64,000 nt of DNA from Thelephora terrestris. Lineage: Eukaryota > Basidiomycota > Agaricomycetes > Thelephorales > Thelephoraceae. The position numbers and the translations under genes were made by a program. Location: positions 806,001 to 870,000 of the forward strand of contig WIUZ02000014.1 of assembly GCA_015956445.1 (NCBI GenBank), in the 5' to 3' direction. The notes beneath the pieces were generated by a model that was not told the origin of the DNA, ran no database searches, and saw only the letters and a program-made list of their open reading frames with translations. Below are positions 1 through 12,100 of the stretch, piece after piece; within the stretch, counting starts at the first letter, position 1; each line of letters starts with the position of its first letter.

Positions 1-678
1 GGACCCAAGGAAGCGAGCACGGTCGCAGAAGTCGCCGTCTCTCCAGGTACGCCCTCGACGGATAACGGGACCCGCAGCTCACTTACCTTTGCGGGCAGAG
101 ATGCTTAACGGAGCCGGAATCCTACATGGCGGATGTATTGCCTATCTGATCGACATGTGAGCACACCACCTGTCAATCACACCTTGGCGATGGACCGTGA
201 ACGGGATTTACGTTTGAAAAAAAGCTGTGGCAGCACTCCCCTCGTCGTACTCGGTCACGTCCTGGGAAAGAACGGGCTTGGAGTCACCCAAAACATGAAC
301 GTATCCTATCACGCCCCGGTCTCCCTGTCAGTTCTTTCCCTGCTCTCGTACCTATTCCTCTTTCTCACGTCTCGCCTTTTACGCCCTGGATGGTGCAATC
401 TTTGATTGACGTCTGCCCTTCGCACCCTCGTAATCTTCCTTTTCCAGAGGGGCCACCATCGAGATCGTCAGCCACTCGGTCACGATGGGCTCCAGAGTCA
501 TGAGCTCACGGTGCGAAGTAAGCCAGTCGTATACCCCAACCGAACGCCACCACTCATCCCACCGCGCGGTTTCCTCCATCAGATCATCGAGAAAACCTCA
601 GGCCGTATCGTCGCCTCCGCCACCGTCACCAAAATGCAACCACGGGAAGGTCTTTCGATGCAAAAGGTTAGGTTGTGA
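1..678 (+). CDS. Hotdog-fold acyl-CoA thioesterase (PaaI/ACOT13-like), 5' partial
   Basis: Enters from the left edge, so its start is outside the window. Exons 1-46, 99-156, 225-326, 448-517 and 583-678 join in one frame and end at TGA 676-678. The visible part carries the motif GILHGGCIAYLID, the HGG signature of the thioesterase 4 superfamily, followed by PLVVLGHVLGKNGLGVTQ and a C-terminal strand typical of ACOT13-like hotdog proteins. These enzymes hydrolyse acyl-CoA thioesters, usually as tetramers, often in mitochondria. The N terminus and any targeting signal cannot be seen. All four introns are GT-AG (52, 68, 121 and 65 bp). The family is clear from the HGG helix; the substrate is not predictable. 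Confidence 0.82.
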
Positions 679-1579
679 TCCGTACGTTACGGGTTTCCGA
701 AAGCATGGTGCTGGAAAATACACCTTGCGCGTTTTTTTTTCTCAGCCTCGCCCCCCTTACGTTCTCTACACTCGTCGGCGCTGCATGTGGCATAGCCCAG
801 GTTCCGATTCTGCGCCTGTTTTTTTTTCTTTTTGCGGTATCGTAAGGAATTATCGTCGAGTTTAGAACAGTTACGAGAACAGATGGACGTTTGAACGGTT
901 CCACGAACCCTTACACATCCACCCTCCCAATGATCTACTACGATATAACTCATCCCACGCGTTCCACGACTTTGGCCTTCCCCTCTTTATCGTTACGAAA
1001 AAGGGTGTAAGAGACCACAGCCCCCCTCCGCATTTGAAATTATATCGACAACTGCCCGCGAGTGGGACAGCGGAAGAAAAACCCCCGTTTCGCTTGTTCA
1101 ACGAAACTTGCCTAAAGTTCGTTCTTCCCAACGCCTCCACTTTAACGCCATGGGTGCGGGAGGGCTGCTAGGCTCGTGGGAACGACCGCCGGAGGCACAT
1201 CACGAGCAAAATGTCTGTACGCCGGAGAGTTCGGTACAAATCATCCACCGATAGATGGGGCCCCTAGCTAACCAAAATCTAAGCGTTACAAAAGGAACCG
1301 TATACGAGCCCCTCCCCCCCCCCTCGCTTAGCCGTGTGTGGGAAGAATGGAGAACCACAACGGATAGGAGAGGGGCTTGTAAGCGAAAGTGCCGACCGAA
1401 TGAATTAAATTGGGGCGCACACCGTTCGGGGTTGTTTCGAAACAACGCCGACCAGGGCCTTGGCAAAGTTGCGATAGGGTCCTCTCGATATAACCCCCCT
1501 CGTAACAAGCGAAGAAAGGGTCATGGGGGTCAAGTTCAAACGGATACGGCCGTGAATGGGCTTGCGCATCCTGGGTTTG
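679..1579. other. Stretch without an assignable gene
   Basis: There is no recognisable gene. The minus strand is open from 1140 to 871 (89 codons, Gly/Arg-rich, no family recognised) and could be a downstream exon of the unassigned minus-strand ORF at 1580-2074, but I found no splice pattern that joins them convincingly. Confidence 0.3.
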
Positions 1580-2074
1580 TCAATACACACACACACACAC
1601 ACCACGCTGAGGACCGGCGGAGCAGTTCGGCCCCCACCTCTCCGTGGAATGAATTCCCTCTGGTGGAATCAAACCTCGGACGGACGCTTTTCTCAATTGT
1701 TCAACAGTCTCCTGGGTGTCGTCTTCCATTAGTAAACCCAGACGCCTCCAGGGCCGCTCGTCCGGAGGTAATTGTCGGACGCTGTGAGTTCTATACATTT
1801 TCGAGGATAGGTCCGAGGGGGGAGCGTACGGCAAGCCCGCCGCAGGGGACAACAAAGGCAACGCTTCAATATCGTCAATTGTCAATATCCTGGCCATATC
1901 GAAAAAAAAAAAAAACTCTGCGCAGCTCGAAGCATTGTCAAACTCGGCCGATGCTCCTAAACATTTAAGCGTATTCCAAGAACACCGTCGCTTTGACGCT
2001 CGCAGCGAAGGGTAAACCGACTCAATGCGATCGAGCTGCGGGAACCAAGCGTAGGACCGCGCCAGCCCTCTTCC
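1580..2074 (-). CDS. Unrecognised open frame, possible exon of an uncharacterised gene
   Basis: A minus-strand frame stays open for about 165 codons after a good acceptor (TTGTTAG) at about 2075. It reads like real protein around LTIDDIEALPLL, SSKMYRTHSVRQLPPDERPW and LLMEDDTQETVEQLRKASV, with no low-complexity bias until it runs into an (AC)n tract. Five Phe codons come from a T-run at about 1900-1915. I do not recognise the family and could not fix the start or the last exon. It may be an internal exon of a larger gene or the remains of one. Confidence 0.3.
   Translation of the reverse strand, partial: GRGLARSYAWFPQLDRIESVYPSLRASKRRCSWNTLKCLGASAEFDNASSCAEFFFFFDMARILTIDDIEALPLLSPAAGLPYAPPSDLSSKMYRTHSVRQLPPDERPWRRLGLLMEDDTQETVEQLRKASVRGLIPPEGIHSTERWGPNCSAGPQRGVCVCVY
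1585..1603. repeat. (AC)n microsatellite
   Basis: About ten AC dinucleotides in a row at the 3' end of the minus-strand open frame. Confidence 0.9.
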
Positions 2075-2377
2075 CTAACAAAGGCAGTTCAATCGTTAGG
2101 GGCCCCTACTTTTTACGTCTCGCTTTCGAGATCCAGAGGGGTCAGAGGGCAGGAGGCAGATCGTGATCGTTGAACACAGCCGGCGACTCATTCTAAACGT
2201 TTACAAAACCACACACCACCCCCCCATCGCGGAATCAAACTCACCCTCGAGGGTTTCCTCAGCCCCACCCAAGTTTTTTGGCATTGCCGTGTTTTCTACC
2301 GATCAGCGGAACCCGCCGTTTTTCAAATTCGAGCGAGCCGTTTGATTGGGTCACCGATATGATGCCTTCGGAAATAA

Positions 2378-3552
2378 TCATCGAGATCCCTCGACGCAAG
2401 GCAGAATCTCGTCAAGCATCTGCAGATCAAACTTACCGTTGTCCCTGAACTTTTCGAGCCATCGGTCAAGCGTGGCCGTTTTGTCGTTCTGGGGAATCCA
2501 GTTTGGCGACGGTGTTTGCCGGATGTGAGAAAAGTCCTCGACGTGAAACTCCTGATTCGGTTCTCGTCAAGTGACACACGCGCGAGTCTCCCAAGAGACT
2601 TGGTGACGTACGTTCTTTGGTCCATCGGCATTCACCGACCGTTTGGCTGGGTACTCGGAAAAACGAATCCCAATACACCCCTCGATAATGATTTTGACCG
2701 TGGTCGGAAGGCACACATCAACTTGCTCTGACGCGTGCATCCTAAACTAGAGGATCAAATCAGAGGCCGGGAAACAGATTGAGGCGAGTAGTAGGGCGTA
2801 ACGTACCTGATGGCAACCAGAGATAACCACCACACAGCGCCGTAGACCCTGGAGAAGGACGCTCCCACTGATGACCGGTAGGAGAAAAACGCAGTTGTTC
2901 ACGTCGCGGATGTGGACAGCCGTCGGGTTCGTGGTGGCGCTGTTACTGTCCATCAAGTCCACTATACAGTTGTCGAGGTTGGTGATGATTAACTCCGAAT
3001 CAATGGGGATAGAAGAAGAGTCGGGAAGTGATATGCGAGTGAGCAGACATTCAGACTTGGAGGTCAACGAGAGATGTGAAGCAAGCGATGTGTTGGTCGT
3101 CAACGTGGGGATGGGTGCTTCAACCTCTGGTGCGCCTAAAGGGAGTTTATCTTTGCGTTTGAATGCAAACTTTGGCTTTGCGCCAGCAGAGGTCTGGCTC
3201 GTCTGCAGCTTTTCCAAGGTTCGTTCCCACGACTTGAGTTGCTTAGATGGTGTCAATGATCACGTCGAGGGCATCGAGCGAAATCGATACCATTTCGTAC
3301 TGTCGCTGATCATATGAGGGAATAAACTGGCTTGCGTCCACCAAACGTTTCCTGAAAAGGACCAATTGTGCTGACAACTCGGAGACGTGGGAGTCGGCCG
3401 CAGCTGATAGTCGGGCGGTAAAGTCTGTAATCCAGATGAGCGGCAACCCTCCAAGTATCGTGCGTCCGATATCGGCGTAGGCCTCAGAACTGACCACTGC
3501 GCATAACTTGAAACTCGGAATAGAAATCCTGAGCAAGGGTGGAATCGGACAT
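2378..3552 (-). CDS. Tubulin-folding cofactor C (TBCC)
   Basis: Five exons (3552-3495, 3424-3291, 3241-2807, 2746-2612, 2551-2378) give a 311-residue protein; the four introns are 49-70 bp and all GT-AG. The N-terminal part (to about residue 90) is helical and includes FIPSYDQRQYEM, as in TBCC N-terminal domains. The C-terminal part is the TBCC beta-helix, with HIRDVNNCVFLLPVISGSVL, RRCVVVISGCHQFRMH and DFSHIRQTPSPNWIPQN. The usual catalytic arginine of the Q-F-R-M-H segment is present. Cofactor C acts with cofactors D and E as a GTPase activator for beta-tubulin, releasing folded alpha/beta-tubulin dimers in the cytosol. The start is the ATG at 3552. The last exon reads straight to TGA; a GTAAGT near the end looks like a donor but is not needed. 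Confidence 0.88.
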
Positions 3553-4030
3553 TAGGATTTCGTTTGCGACGGGGATTGAGACTGATTGAGATCAGCGTGG
3601 AACGGAAACCGCCGGCGGCCCAATGATCGCTTTTTAGGCCGCCAGCTTGTTGGTCTATGGCGCCCACCTTTTTGGTAAATTAGCAGACGGCGATCCGGTC
3701 GAGCGGAGAGGGTGTTCGTTAAGCGTACGTATTCGAATTTCGTAGGGGGCAATCCGCTGATGATGGCCGTCTCTAAGGCCGGTGTTGTAGGAGCCAGGCC
3801 TTGGTTTCGGGGCCCCAGTGGACCAAACTGGGCAGGTAGATAGGGAAGCGTTCTCAATTATCAGCAACTCGAGCGAGGAGATCATGATGAAAACTAAGTG
3901 AGTATTTGAGGTTGAGGAAAATGAGAAAATCCGCCTCCAATCAAAAAGGAGGAAAAGGCTACGGTTTCTTTGGCGTATAATCGAAATACATTTACGTACC
4001 ACCCTCTGGAACAGACCCCGGTTCGCAATG

Positions 4031-4040
4031 GTATATATAA
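4031..4040 (+). promoter_or_regulatory. TATA-like box
   Basis: GTATATATAA lies about 100 bp upstream of the ATG at 4135 and is the only strong TATA-like element in that intergenic stretch. Confidence 0.45.
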
Positions 4041-4134
4041 CACCATCCTCCTTCCACACTCTTCATCTCCAGGCCCTCTCTGAATCCTCGCTTCTCCACC
4101 CTTCTTCCAAACCTGCCTCTCATCCATCTACCCG

Positions 4135-4743
4135 ATGACAATGATGAACGGTACACAACAGAACATCCCTGCGTATGTCACACGAACTGCACCCACCGTG
4201 TTACCCCTCGATTTACATATTCCCGCAGCGAGTGGGCACGGAACGTTGAGCTCGCCAAGCGTCTCGTTCGCATGTACCAGTCATGTCCGCACACCGAGCA
4301 CCCGACGAATCTTTCCGAGCACGATCTCCTCGGCTACGCTTGGGTCTTCCTCAAAAGCGATATCCAAAGGTGGAAAGACCGCATGAAGTGGGTCGGCCGT
4401 TGTCAGGAGACCGGCCAGGATTACCTCTGTATGACCTACAAGCACGTCGACCGAGGTTAGTTCACCGACTTGATCCCGTTCTCGTTGGCCGCGGGACTGA
4501 CGCCCAATGGCAATTTCCGTGGCAGATGTGATCAAAAAGTCGTACACAATTCATGTGCAAGTGAACAACGAAGACGTCCAATACGGCGTCGTTGCGTATC
4601 TGCTGGGAAAAGAATATGATGGCCCCTCAAACTCGAGCGGTTCGCCAACCAGTAGCGCTGCCTCGTCACCTCCGCGTGACATCCAAGGGTCGAAGAACGG
4701 GGTCGGCTTCACCGGTCCTGGCGGTAGGCAACTACTATGTTGA
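4135..4743 (+). CDS. Small conserved-looking protein of unknown function
   Basis: Three exons (4135-4172, 4229-4455, 4526-4743) give 160 residues. The first intron starts GTATGT and ends CCGCAG, the second starts GTTAGT and ends GGCAG. The middle exon encodes a helical, Trp/Arg-rich core (ELAKRLVRMYQSCPHTEHPT, HDLLGYAWVFLKSDIQRWKD). The third encodes a beta-type segment (KSYTIHVQVNNEDVQYGVV) and then a Ser/Pro/Gly-rich tail. No signal peptide or membrane span is visible. I do not recognise the family. A TATA-like box upstream and clean splicing argue that it is expressed. Confidence 0.65.
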
Positions 4744-5260
4744 CCGCCGCACTTCCCTTCGCCCCCTCCCTCGTCTTTTCTCCCGCCCCTCACCCCCACC
4801 CTGGTTTTCTGGTATATATTGTTGACAGTAATCGTTAGTTTGCTCTCTGTTGTTTTATCGATACTTGCTCTGTATACTCCTGTTTCTTTGCTGTCTAAGC
4901 TTATCGTGGTCATTGACGTTTCGGGTATTTAGTGGGCGCAAGTTGCTTCGACCTTTCCGATGGAAATGAATCCTTAATTTGGTCGTGTCTATGCGTCGTA
5001 CTAACCGACAGAATTGTGATCTTTGAAGAACTTCAGCTGCTCATAACGAACAAAGGCAATTTCGCGCGAACTTATGACTGGAACCCAAGGACCCCGGACA
5101 TGATTTAATCCTTGTGACAATACGGATGCAGTCAGCCCTCTCCCTCGATCAATTCTTCCGGAAAGTCTGTTTTTCCTCACGGTAAGCCGTTTCTGTTCTA
5201 TAAGAACGGCTAAACCCAAGCCTTCCCCCCTAAGTCTCAATATTTGGTCTTTGGAATCCT

Positions 5261-5724
5261 CTATACAAACACCGAGGCCAATGTGATCTCAATGAATTCC
5301 GAAGAGTCAGCGTCATGGAAGAACAGGCACGTCCCACACATAGAACACTTATCAATCGGGGGATCATAGAAGCTCAAAGTTAGGAGTGGTGGGGGAGGTG
5401 AGCTCACAAAAACTCTCTTGTTGCGTGGTTTGAGGATTTGTTTATCGTCGTCGGACCTGCCGCCCGCATTTTCAATTGCTTGCGTGGAATGCTGAACCAC
5501 ATAGCGACCAATGCTCCGGCCGAGCCTTGGCAGCTGTCGCAGTAGCAGTGAGACACTGCCCACTTGTTACTTCCGTCTTTGCCGCCTGAGGCGCGACGTA
5601 GTTCGCTTCCCAGCCAAACCCCCTCCGGAAGGTCCTGCGGAGCCTGTGGAAACAAATACATGATCGATTTGCACAGACAACAGCCTGAAAATGTTCCGCG
5701 GATCTCCTCAACGCTGGTGGTCAT
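5261..5724 (-). CDS. GFA / CENP-V-type zinc-binding protein
   Basis: ATG at 5724. Exon 1 (5724-5408) holds GTFSGCCLCKSIMYLF and SHCYCDSCQGSAGALVAMWF, the paired Cys motifs of the GFA (glutathione-dependent formaldehyde-activating enzyme-like) zinc fold. Exon 2 (5372-5261) holds CSMCGTCLFF, the third Cys pair. The intron between them would be only 35 bp, which is short even here, so that junction is uncertain. The model gives 142 residues, usual for the family. A further open frame downstream (to 5001, including RGPWVPVISSREIAFVRYEQ) may be an extra last exon. Most fungal GFA proteins have no proven substrate, so no reaction is assigned. Confidence 0.68.
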
Positions 5725-8275
5725 GCATTCATGCTCCGAGATTTGATGAAGGGGTTGATCATCCCCGTCTCAAAACGGAGAGCATTCCGCTCCGATGACG
5801 TCGATCGGGTGGACAACAGCATCAATGTTCTTGCAAACTCAAATTGCTTAGGAGGGTGGGAACATTAGCAATGCACTTGATACAGCTTGAAATCCAAGGC
5901 TATTCCAAGTCGCATAGGGGCGGGGTCGGTTTCACTCGACAAAGGCATCATCGAAGAAATTGTGCTAAGATTCATATTGCGAATTAAGCGAGTGCTGGCT
6001 CTATACCCCATCAACTTCTTACACGCTCTATGTCCAGATCCAAGTGCTATAGGCAAGGAGGGAAAGTGGGCTGGGGAATCCCATCAACCGTCCCGGTGCA
6101 AGGACCCTGCAGGGAAGGAACGGAGTCATATGGTGCGTCCCAAGATGGCGCGTGCCAGATGAGCCCACGAGCACCCTACCCATGTAACCCTCTTAAAACG
6201 GCGTTCTTTCATTTCACCCTGCCACGGATATTCCGGGGGAGTCCGGGGAATGAATGCGGGGGCAAGTGTGAGATATGAATGTCATTTCAACCCCTGACGT
6301 GGCGAGGTTAGTTGTAGTTGGTTGTGAAACGAGAAACAGAGCGAGACCGAGCCCGCGTGGTTCGGGTAGATGGTTCGGCTTTGCGCTCATAGAACAACGT
6401 ATAGCATCCAAGCATAAGTTACGAATCAGCCCCCTGGATGGGGCCGAGAGAATGGTGCGGAACAGTGCGGACTTTAGACTCAATGATACCCACGCAAAGA
6501 CCGACGTTTGCTTGTCGTCACTTGGTTCAATTGCAAGATACAATGGACTCTGCCTGCGAAGCGAAAGGATCGCCCGTGAGCCATGCATGATTGTTTCTGG
6601 GCGTGAATGGTGGAGAAGAATGACCTACGCAAGACGAAGGTTTACGCGTGGCCTAATGCTTCCGAAGCAAACACACGCGTGGCGTTCGACATCTAGAGTC
6701 TAGAATCAAATGCTGGTGGTAAGCCAAAAGCACATTCGAGATCCGTTTCACTTAGACGATGATCTTCGCAAAAATGAATGGGCCTGACCGAGGGTCATCC
6801 GAGTGAACGGAGAATGCTCTAGCCTACCTTCCGTTGTCTTTGGAGTGCCTGATCCCGTTCACGAGAGGGGTGAGGATGGACAGGGTGGCGCGAGGGGACG
6901 ATAAGGAGGCACGGCCGTCATGTAAGTTACCGGTGACGTCAAGTGACGTGTTGACCATAGTCCCGGTCTCCGGAATGCCAGAGAGCCGCGCTTGGACTGA
7001 GCCCATATGTCATGCCAGCGTGGGTTAGTGGTCCCTTGAAGTTCATTCACCACGGCGGTTTCGAGAAAGGCATAGCCCAGGTAAGCCTCTTACTATCAGC
7101 ATTCACTCCGCTTAGGAACAAGCATATGGAACAGATACCCTGAGACATGTGACCAACCCAAAACTACCACGCTTAGTGAGCACCCGAGGTTCACGAAGAG
7201 TCAGAGCAAGCCTACGGTCCCGCAGTTACTTCCCGATACCCTTGGGTAAGGCGCCGCACGCTGGCGATTAGATAAGTGCTTGACGGTCTGAGGTTACGGT
7301 GCACTGTCTGATCCCACCAGTGGTTCAGTGAGCAAATGTAGGATGGTGCGCAATCCTCTCAATCGAAGTTTCTGATGAGAAAGAGTGACCATGAGCCAAT
7401 CCTAAAGGGCGTCAGTGTGTCGAGCGTTGTATTAGAAGGACGCAGCTTTGGAACATCCTCCTCAAGGTCACACCCGAGAAAATGTGCGCGAGGTGGACAG
7501 TCCGTGTCGGAGGGGTACGACATGCCGTTGCAACAAACGTATCAATATGATCACCGTGCCGGGATTCGAGGGGGAGTCGAAGCTAGGAACAAGATGCGAG
7601 GGCCAATCAACAAGAGGACGGATGGGGGCGGATAGCGTATGCTGGCGGCGATGGCCAGGATGTTCTGATTAGTGGTCTAGTCGCTGGCCTTGCGGTTGGG
7701 TGACGTTGATGGGCGAGATGGATGGTCGAAGAGCAAACGTTTGACATTTTTTATAGCTGACCATTGGTTCACGAAGCATACTCCCACGCAGCCAATATGT
7801 CACTGGGAAATCAGGGTGGGCCCAGCGGCACGCTCCGAAGAGAATCGTTGGGGAAAATCAACTCCAAGCGTCGACCGTCCAACGAGTTACCGATGGCCAC
7901 CCGAATTTGCAATCGCTACAAGTGACTGCCTACCAAGTCTTCCGTGGTCCATAAGAGGGGGTGGTGGCTAGAAGCAAGGACTCCTGCAGGTGATTGATGA
8001 TTTATCATGCGAGTCTTGAAATCCCTGGGTAGTTTAAACTGTACAAGCTGACCGTTGACAGATACGAGAGAAACCTCACAAGTATCAGTCAAAGGTTGGT
8101 TTGGAAAAGCTGTTGGGCCAACGTTGATCGCTGGTGGCCGAGCGGAATGGGAGATGCAAAGCCTCCGCCTTCCCAATCGGGAAAGGGTACGCTCCTGTGC
8201 TGACCGCCACACTTATCTCCGCCTCCACTGTTACAACCCCTTCTACCTTTCTGCTCTCTTCGCGTATCTTTGATC
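5725..8275. other. 2.5-kb stretch without a recognisable gene
   Basis: Several open frames of 60-142 codons occur on both strands, but none shows a family motif, plausible splice pattern or protein-like composition. I see no tRNA T-loop pattern and no repeat structure. It could hold regulatory sequence, a non-coding transcript or a decayed gene. Confidence 0.4.
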
Positions 8276-8887
<612 letters not shown>

Positions 8888-9142
8888 CTCGTACGTCTTT
8901 TACGCATATAGTTACTTTCCTCTGTGTTCATTACGATGTAGTGCTGAGATACGCAACGATGAATATTTGATCAATCGCCGGCTAAGGCTGTCACGTCGCG
9001 ATCACATGACCGACGCGTCCTTGCGTGGGAACCCCCCAGCGTCCCGCTGGTTCACCCGTTAGTCCCCAAGTCCTCGTGACTGTTTGGTTTCAAACTCGGT
9101 TCTCGCCTTCAACAACGCTACTTCGCGTGCACGCGAGTCAGC

Positions 9143-12100
9143 ATGTCGAGTAGAACCAGCTCCGACCCCTCGTCGGGCTACACCAGGTCTCGAACGTATG
9201 GGACAACAACTTATTCAACTCTATCAACATCGGACAGGCCGTTATCGCCATCAACAAGATATACTTACAGCCCGTACTCTTCTCGCTCGGGTAAGTCTCT
9301 CAATTACAAGTCTCTACCTGTGGGGGCAAACGGTTCAATATCTGTGGCAACGCCATGATATGTCATTTCCTCGGACCGCATGCCCAAGTTCTGCCGTGAG
9401 CCGCTGGATCTCGAACGTGGCTGATTCCCTTCCAGGTTCATCTCGAGCACTATCAGACAACGACACGGGTTATGAGGGACACACGGGGAGAGTTACCGTT
9501 TCTCCGACAGCATCACCCCGCACTTCAGTCTTCGACGCATACACCTACTCTGACGAAGACTCGGTCAGCGATGCCGCTGAGGTGGAGGAAGCACTCGCCA
9601 TGATCGACAATGAGCTGGCAAATACTGAAGATGCACTCACAGAATGGTCTTCTCGAGAGTCAAACGTCTCGGGTCCTACGAGTTATTCCGGTCGAACAGG
9701 CTACACCGGCAGAACAGGCTACACAGGCACGACGGGTTACAGCGGGGAGACTGGGTATTCTGAGCAAACTGGTTATACTGGCCAGACAGGGTACACGGGC
9801 CCGGGATACTCAACGCTCAGCCCACTCAGCAGTGACATTGGATCTCACTCGTCTTCCAGTGGGCCCGGCACCGGCTCACAAACGCGCTCCTACACCACCG
9901 GGTCATATGTCAGCGGTTCTTACCTATCTACTGACGTTTTCTCGCCTCGTTCGGCCGCAGCCGAACCACATCGTCTTAGTACAATCACGGAACGTACGGA
10001 AAACCCTTCTCGCCCTACTTCGTACCAACCCTCCGCTGGGAACCGAAATTCGGGACTTTCTGCTGATATAGCTCGGCGGGCTGTCCATTCTTCCCATATC
10101 CGCGCCTCAACCGACCCCACTGAACGTGTTGCTTCACCAGTCATTGCGCCTAAACGTGCCGGTGAACTGATTGCATTTTTCGAGGAGAAAACGGGTGAAA
10201 AGCCTTCTTTACACACGCGTTCGACCTCCGTCCCTTCGGGTCCCCGCTCTCCAAGCCCATTTGCTTCTAACTACGGCTATAACTCTCGACCCACGTCTCC
10301 GACCAAACCGCGGACGACAACTAATACCAGCCGATTTGCTCCTGGAGACTATACAGATTATACACCTTCGGCCTACACACAGACACAAACAGGCGTTACC
10401 GGTACCTACACCGCGGCGCGTACCCAAGGGAACTATACTTCTACTACCAGCAGCGGCAGCTACTCCGGCGGTTACTCTGGATTCACGGATTCGTACAACA
10501 CCTCCTCGACAGCCACCCCTACATCAACTTTAAGACACCCCGGAGCAACTCGCTCACCTCTGTCGACTGTTCGCAATACCATCAACGCTTGGAAGGAGAG
10601 TAAGCCAGCTAAGCGCGACGAAAAGCCCGTGGATAATGGAGATGGACTGTTTAGCATTCGTAGACGAGCTGAGAGGGGTTCGATCAGAATGAGGGACCGT
10701 GCCTCAAGAGGTCCTAGGGACGCACGGTCGGAGCCTGAGGAGAAAGACCTCCCAGCTACACCCAAATCTGGAACGGAGGATACAAGTGCTTTGCTTCCGC
10801 CGCCGTTTGATGTGTCAGAGTTGGGAAATTATGCGAACGCAGGACGGAATCAAGAGGTGAGTTTTGGTTGAACATGTTACTACAAGCATGACGTCTCACA
10901 TGTCCGATAGCCGCTGAGAATGGGACTTCTCTGGTATTTGAATGTTCACGCACCCCCTCCCTATCGATGGCAGAGGTGCCAAGCGGTACTCTATCCTCAC
11001 ATGCTTGTCCTCTCATGGATTGCTCCAGGAGGTGGAAGAGGAATCGTGACATTGGACTTGCTCAACTGTACGGAGGTTCGATCGGTCCCTTCTCCCACCC
11101 ATCCGAGCGCGAAGGACGATATTGGTACGATTGCTGCTCAAGCCCAGGTCAATGATCGAGACGACCCGGATCTCGAACACTTGGGTGACATGAACCTCGT
11201 AGAGGCTTTATGTCCATTCCAGCTGCTCTACAGCGACGGTATCGAAAGGTTGGCGGCGGAAAGTGCACGTGAGCGTGTCCGTTGGGTCAGCGCGGTTTGG
11301 TCAGTTTTTGTTTTCATTCTTGCGCCCGCAATCACTTACGGTGCACCAGGGAGGCACTGGATCGTTCCGTGACCATCCCCGACAGGTCTACTTCCGGATC
11401 TCCTACCGGTTCCATCAGGACCATTGGATCTATCACCAGCGTGCAATCCTCCGCGGTCTCGACGGGTACTGGCTCTGCTTTGACCACTTTTGTTCCACCC
11501 CTCGACAGCATTCCGGACCTATCTGACTTCCAATCGACGTCCAGCAGTTCTCTCAGTCGTACCCCCTCGCTGATCTCGTCCCACCACACACGCGCTACTG
11601 ACGACAATGCGATCTCGAACTCCAGCTACCTCTACTCGGGGGATCCTCGTGTCATTGCTCCCAGTCGTAGCAGTTCCCTCAGGAGGACGAGTTCGATGAC
11701 GGACCTTGACGAGGAGTTTCAAACAGCAGTTCGCCGCGCCAGAGATGCCAAGCCAGGTCTGGGATTCGGCCTCTCCCTGATTGCTGCCATAACGGGTGAC
11801 GCATCCCCTGTGACTATTTCAAGTGGCTCAACGCTCTCCAGAGAGGTCCGAGTTACCCCTCCTCCCAGCCACCGCAGAGATAGGTCCAGGACCCGTAATT
11901 CGGAGGTTTCCACCGGCAGCGACCCCTTCTATTCCACATCCAACGATTCCCGGAGCAGGGCAACGTCGCCTTATTCCATCTCGACCTTTTCTCCACGTAC
12001 TGGGACTTTTACTGGAACGGGCACTACTACTGAAACGGACTCCACGGTGCGACCTGCCAACACGTACCTCAACGTAACATCTGGAGGCGAGACCGAGGTG

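Noticed and set aside
1585-1603. AC dinucleotide run as a telomere or subtelomere sign
   Set aside because: It is a short simple repeat; no TTAGGG-type repeats are present.
1255-1968. A 237-codon open frame on the plus strand
   Set aside because: Rich in Arg/Pro with runs from homopolymers, no domain, and it overlaps a more protein-like minus-strand frame.
6275-6703. A 142-codon plus-strand frame
   Set aside because: No family features, no splice context, and composition like the surrounding non-coding DNA.
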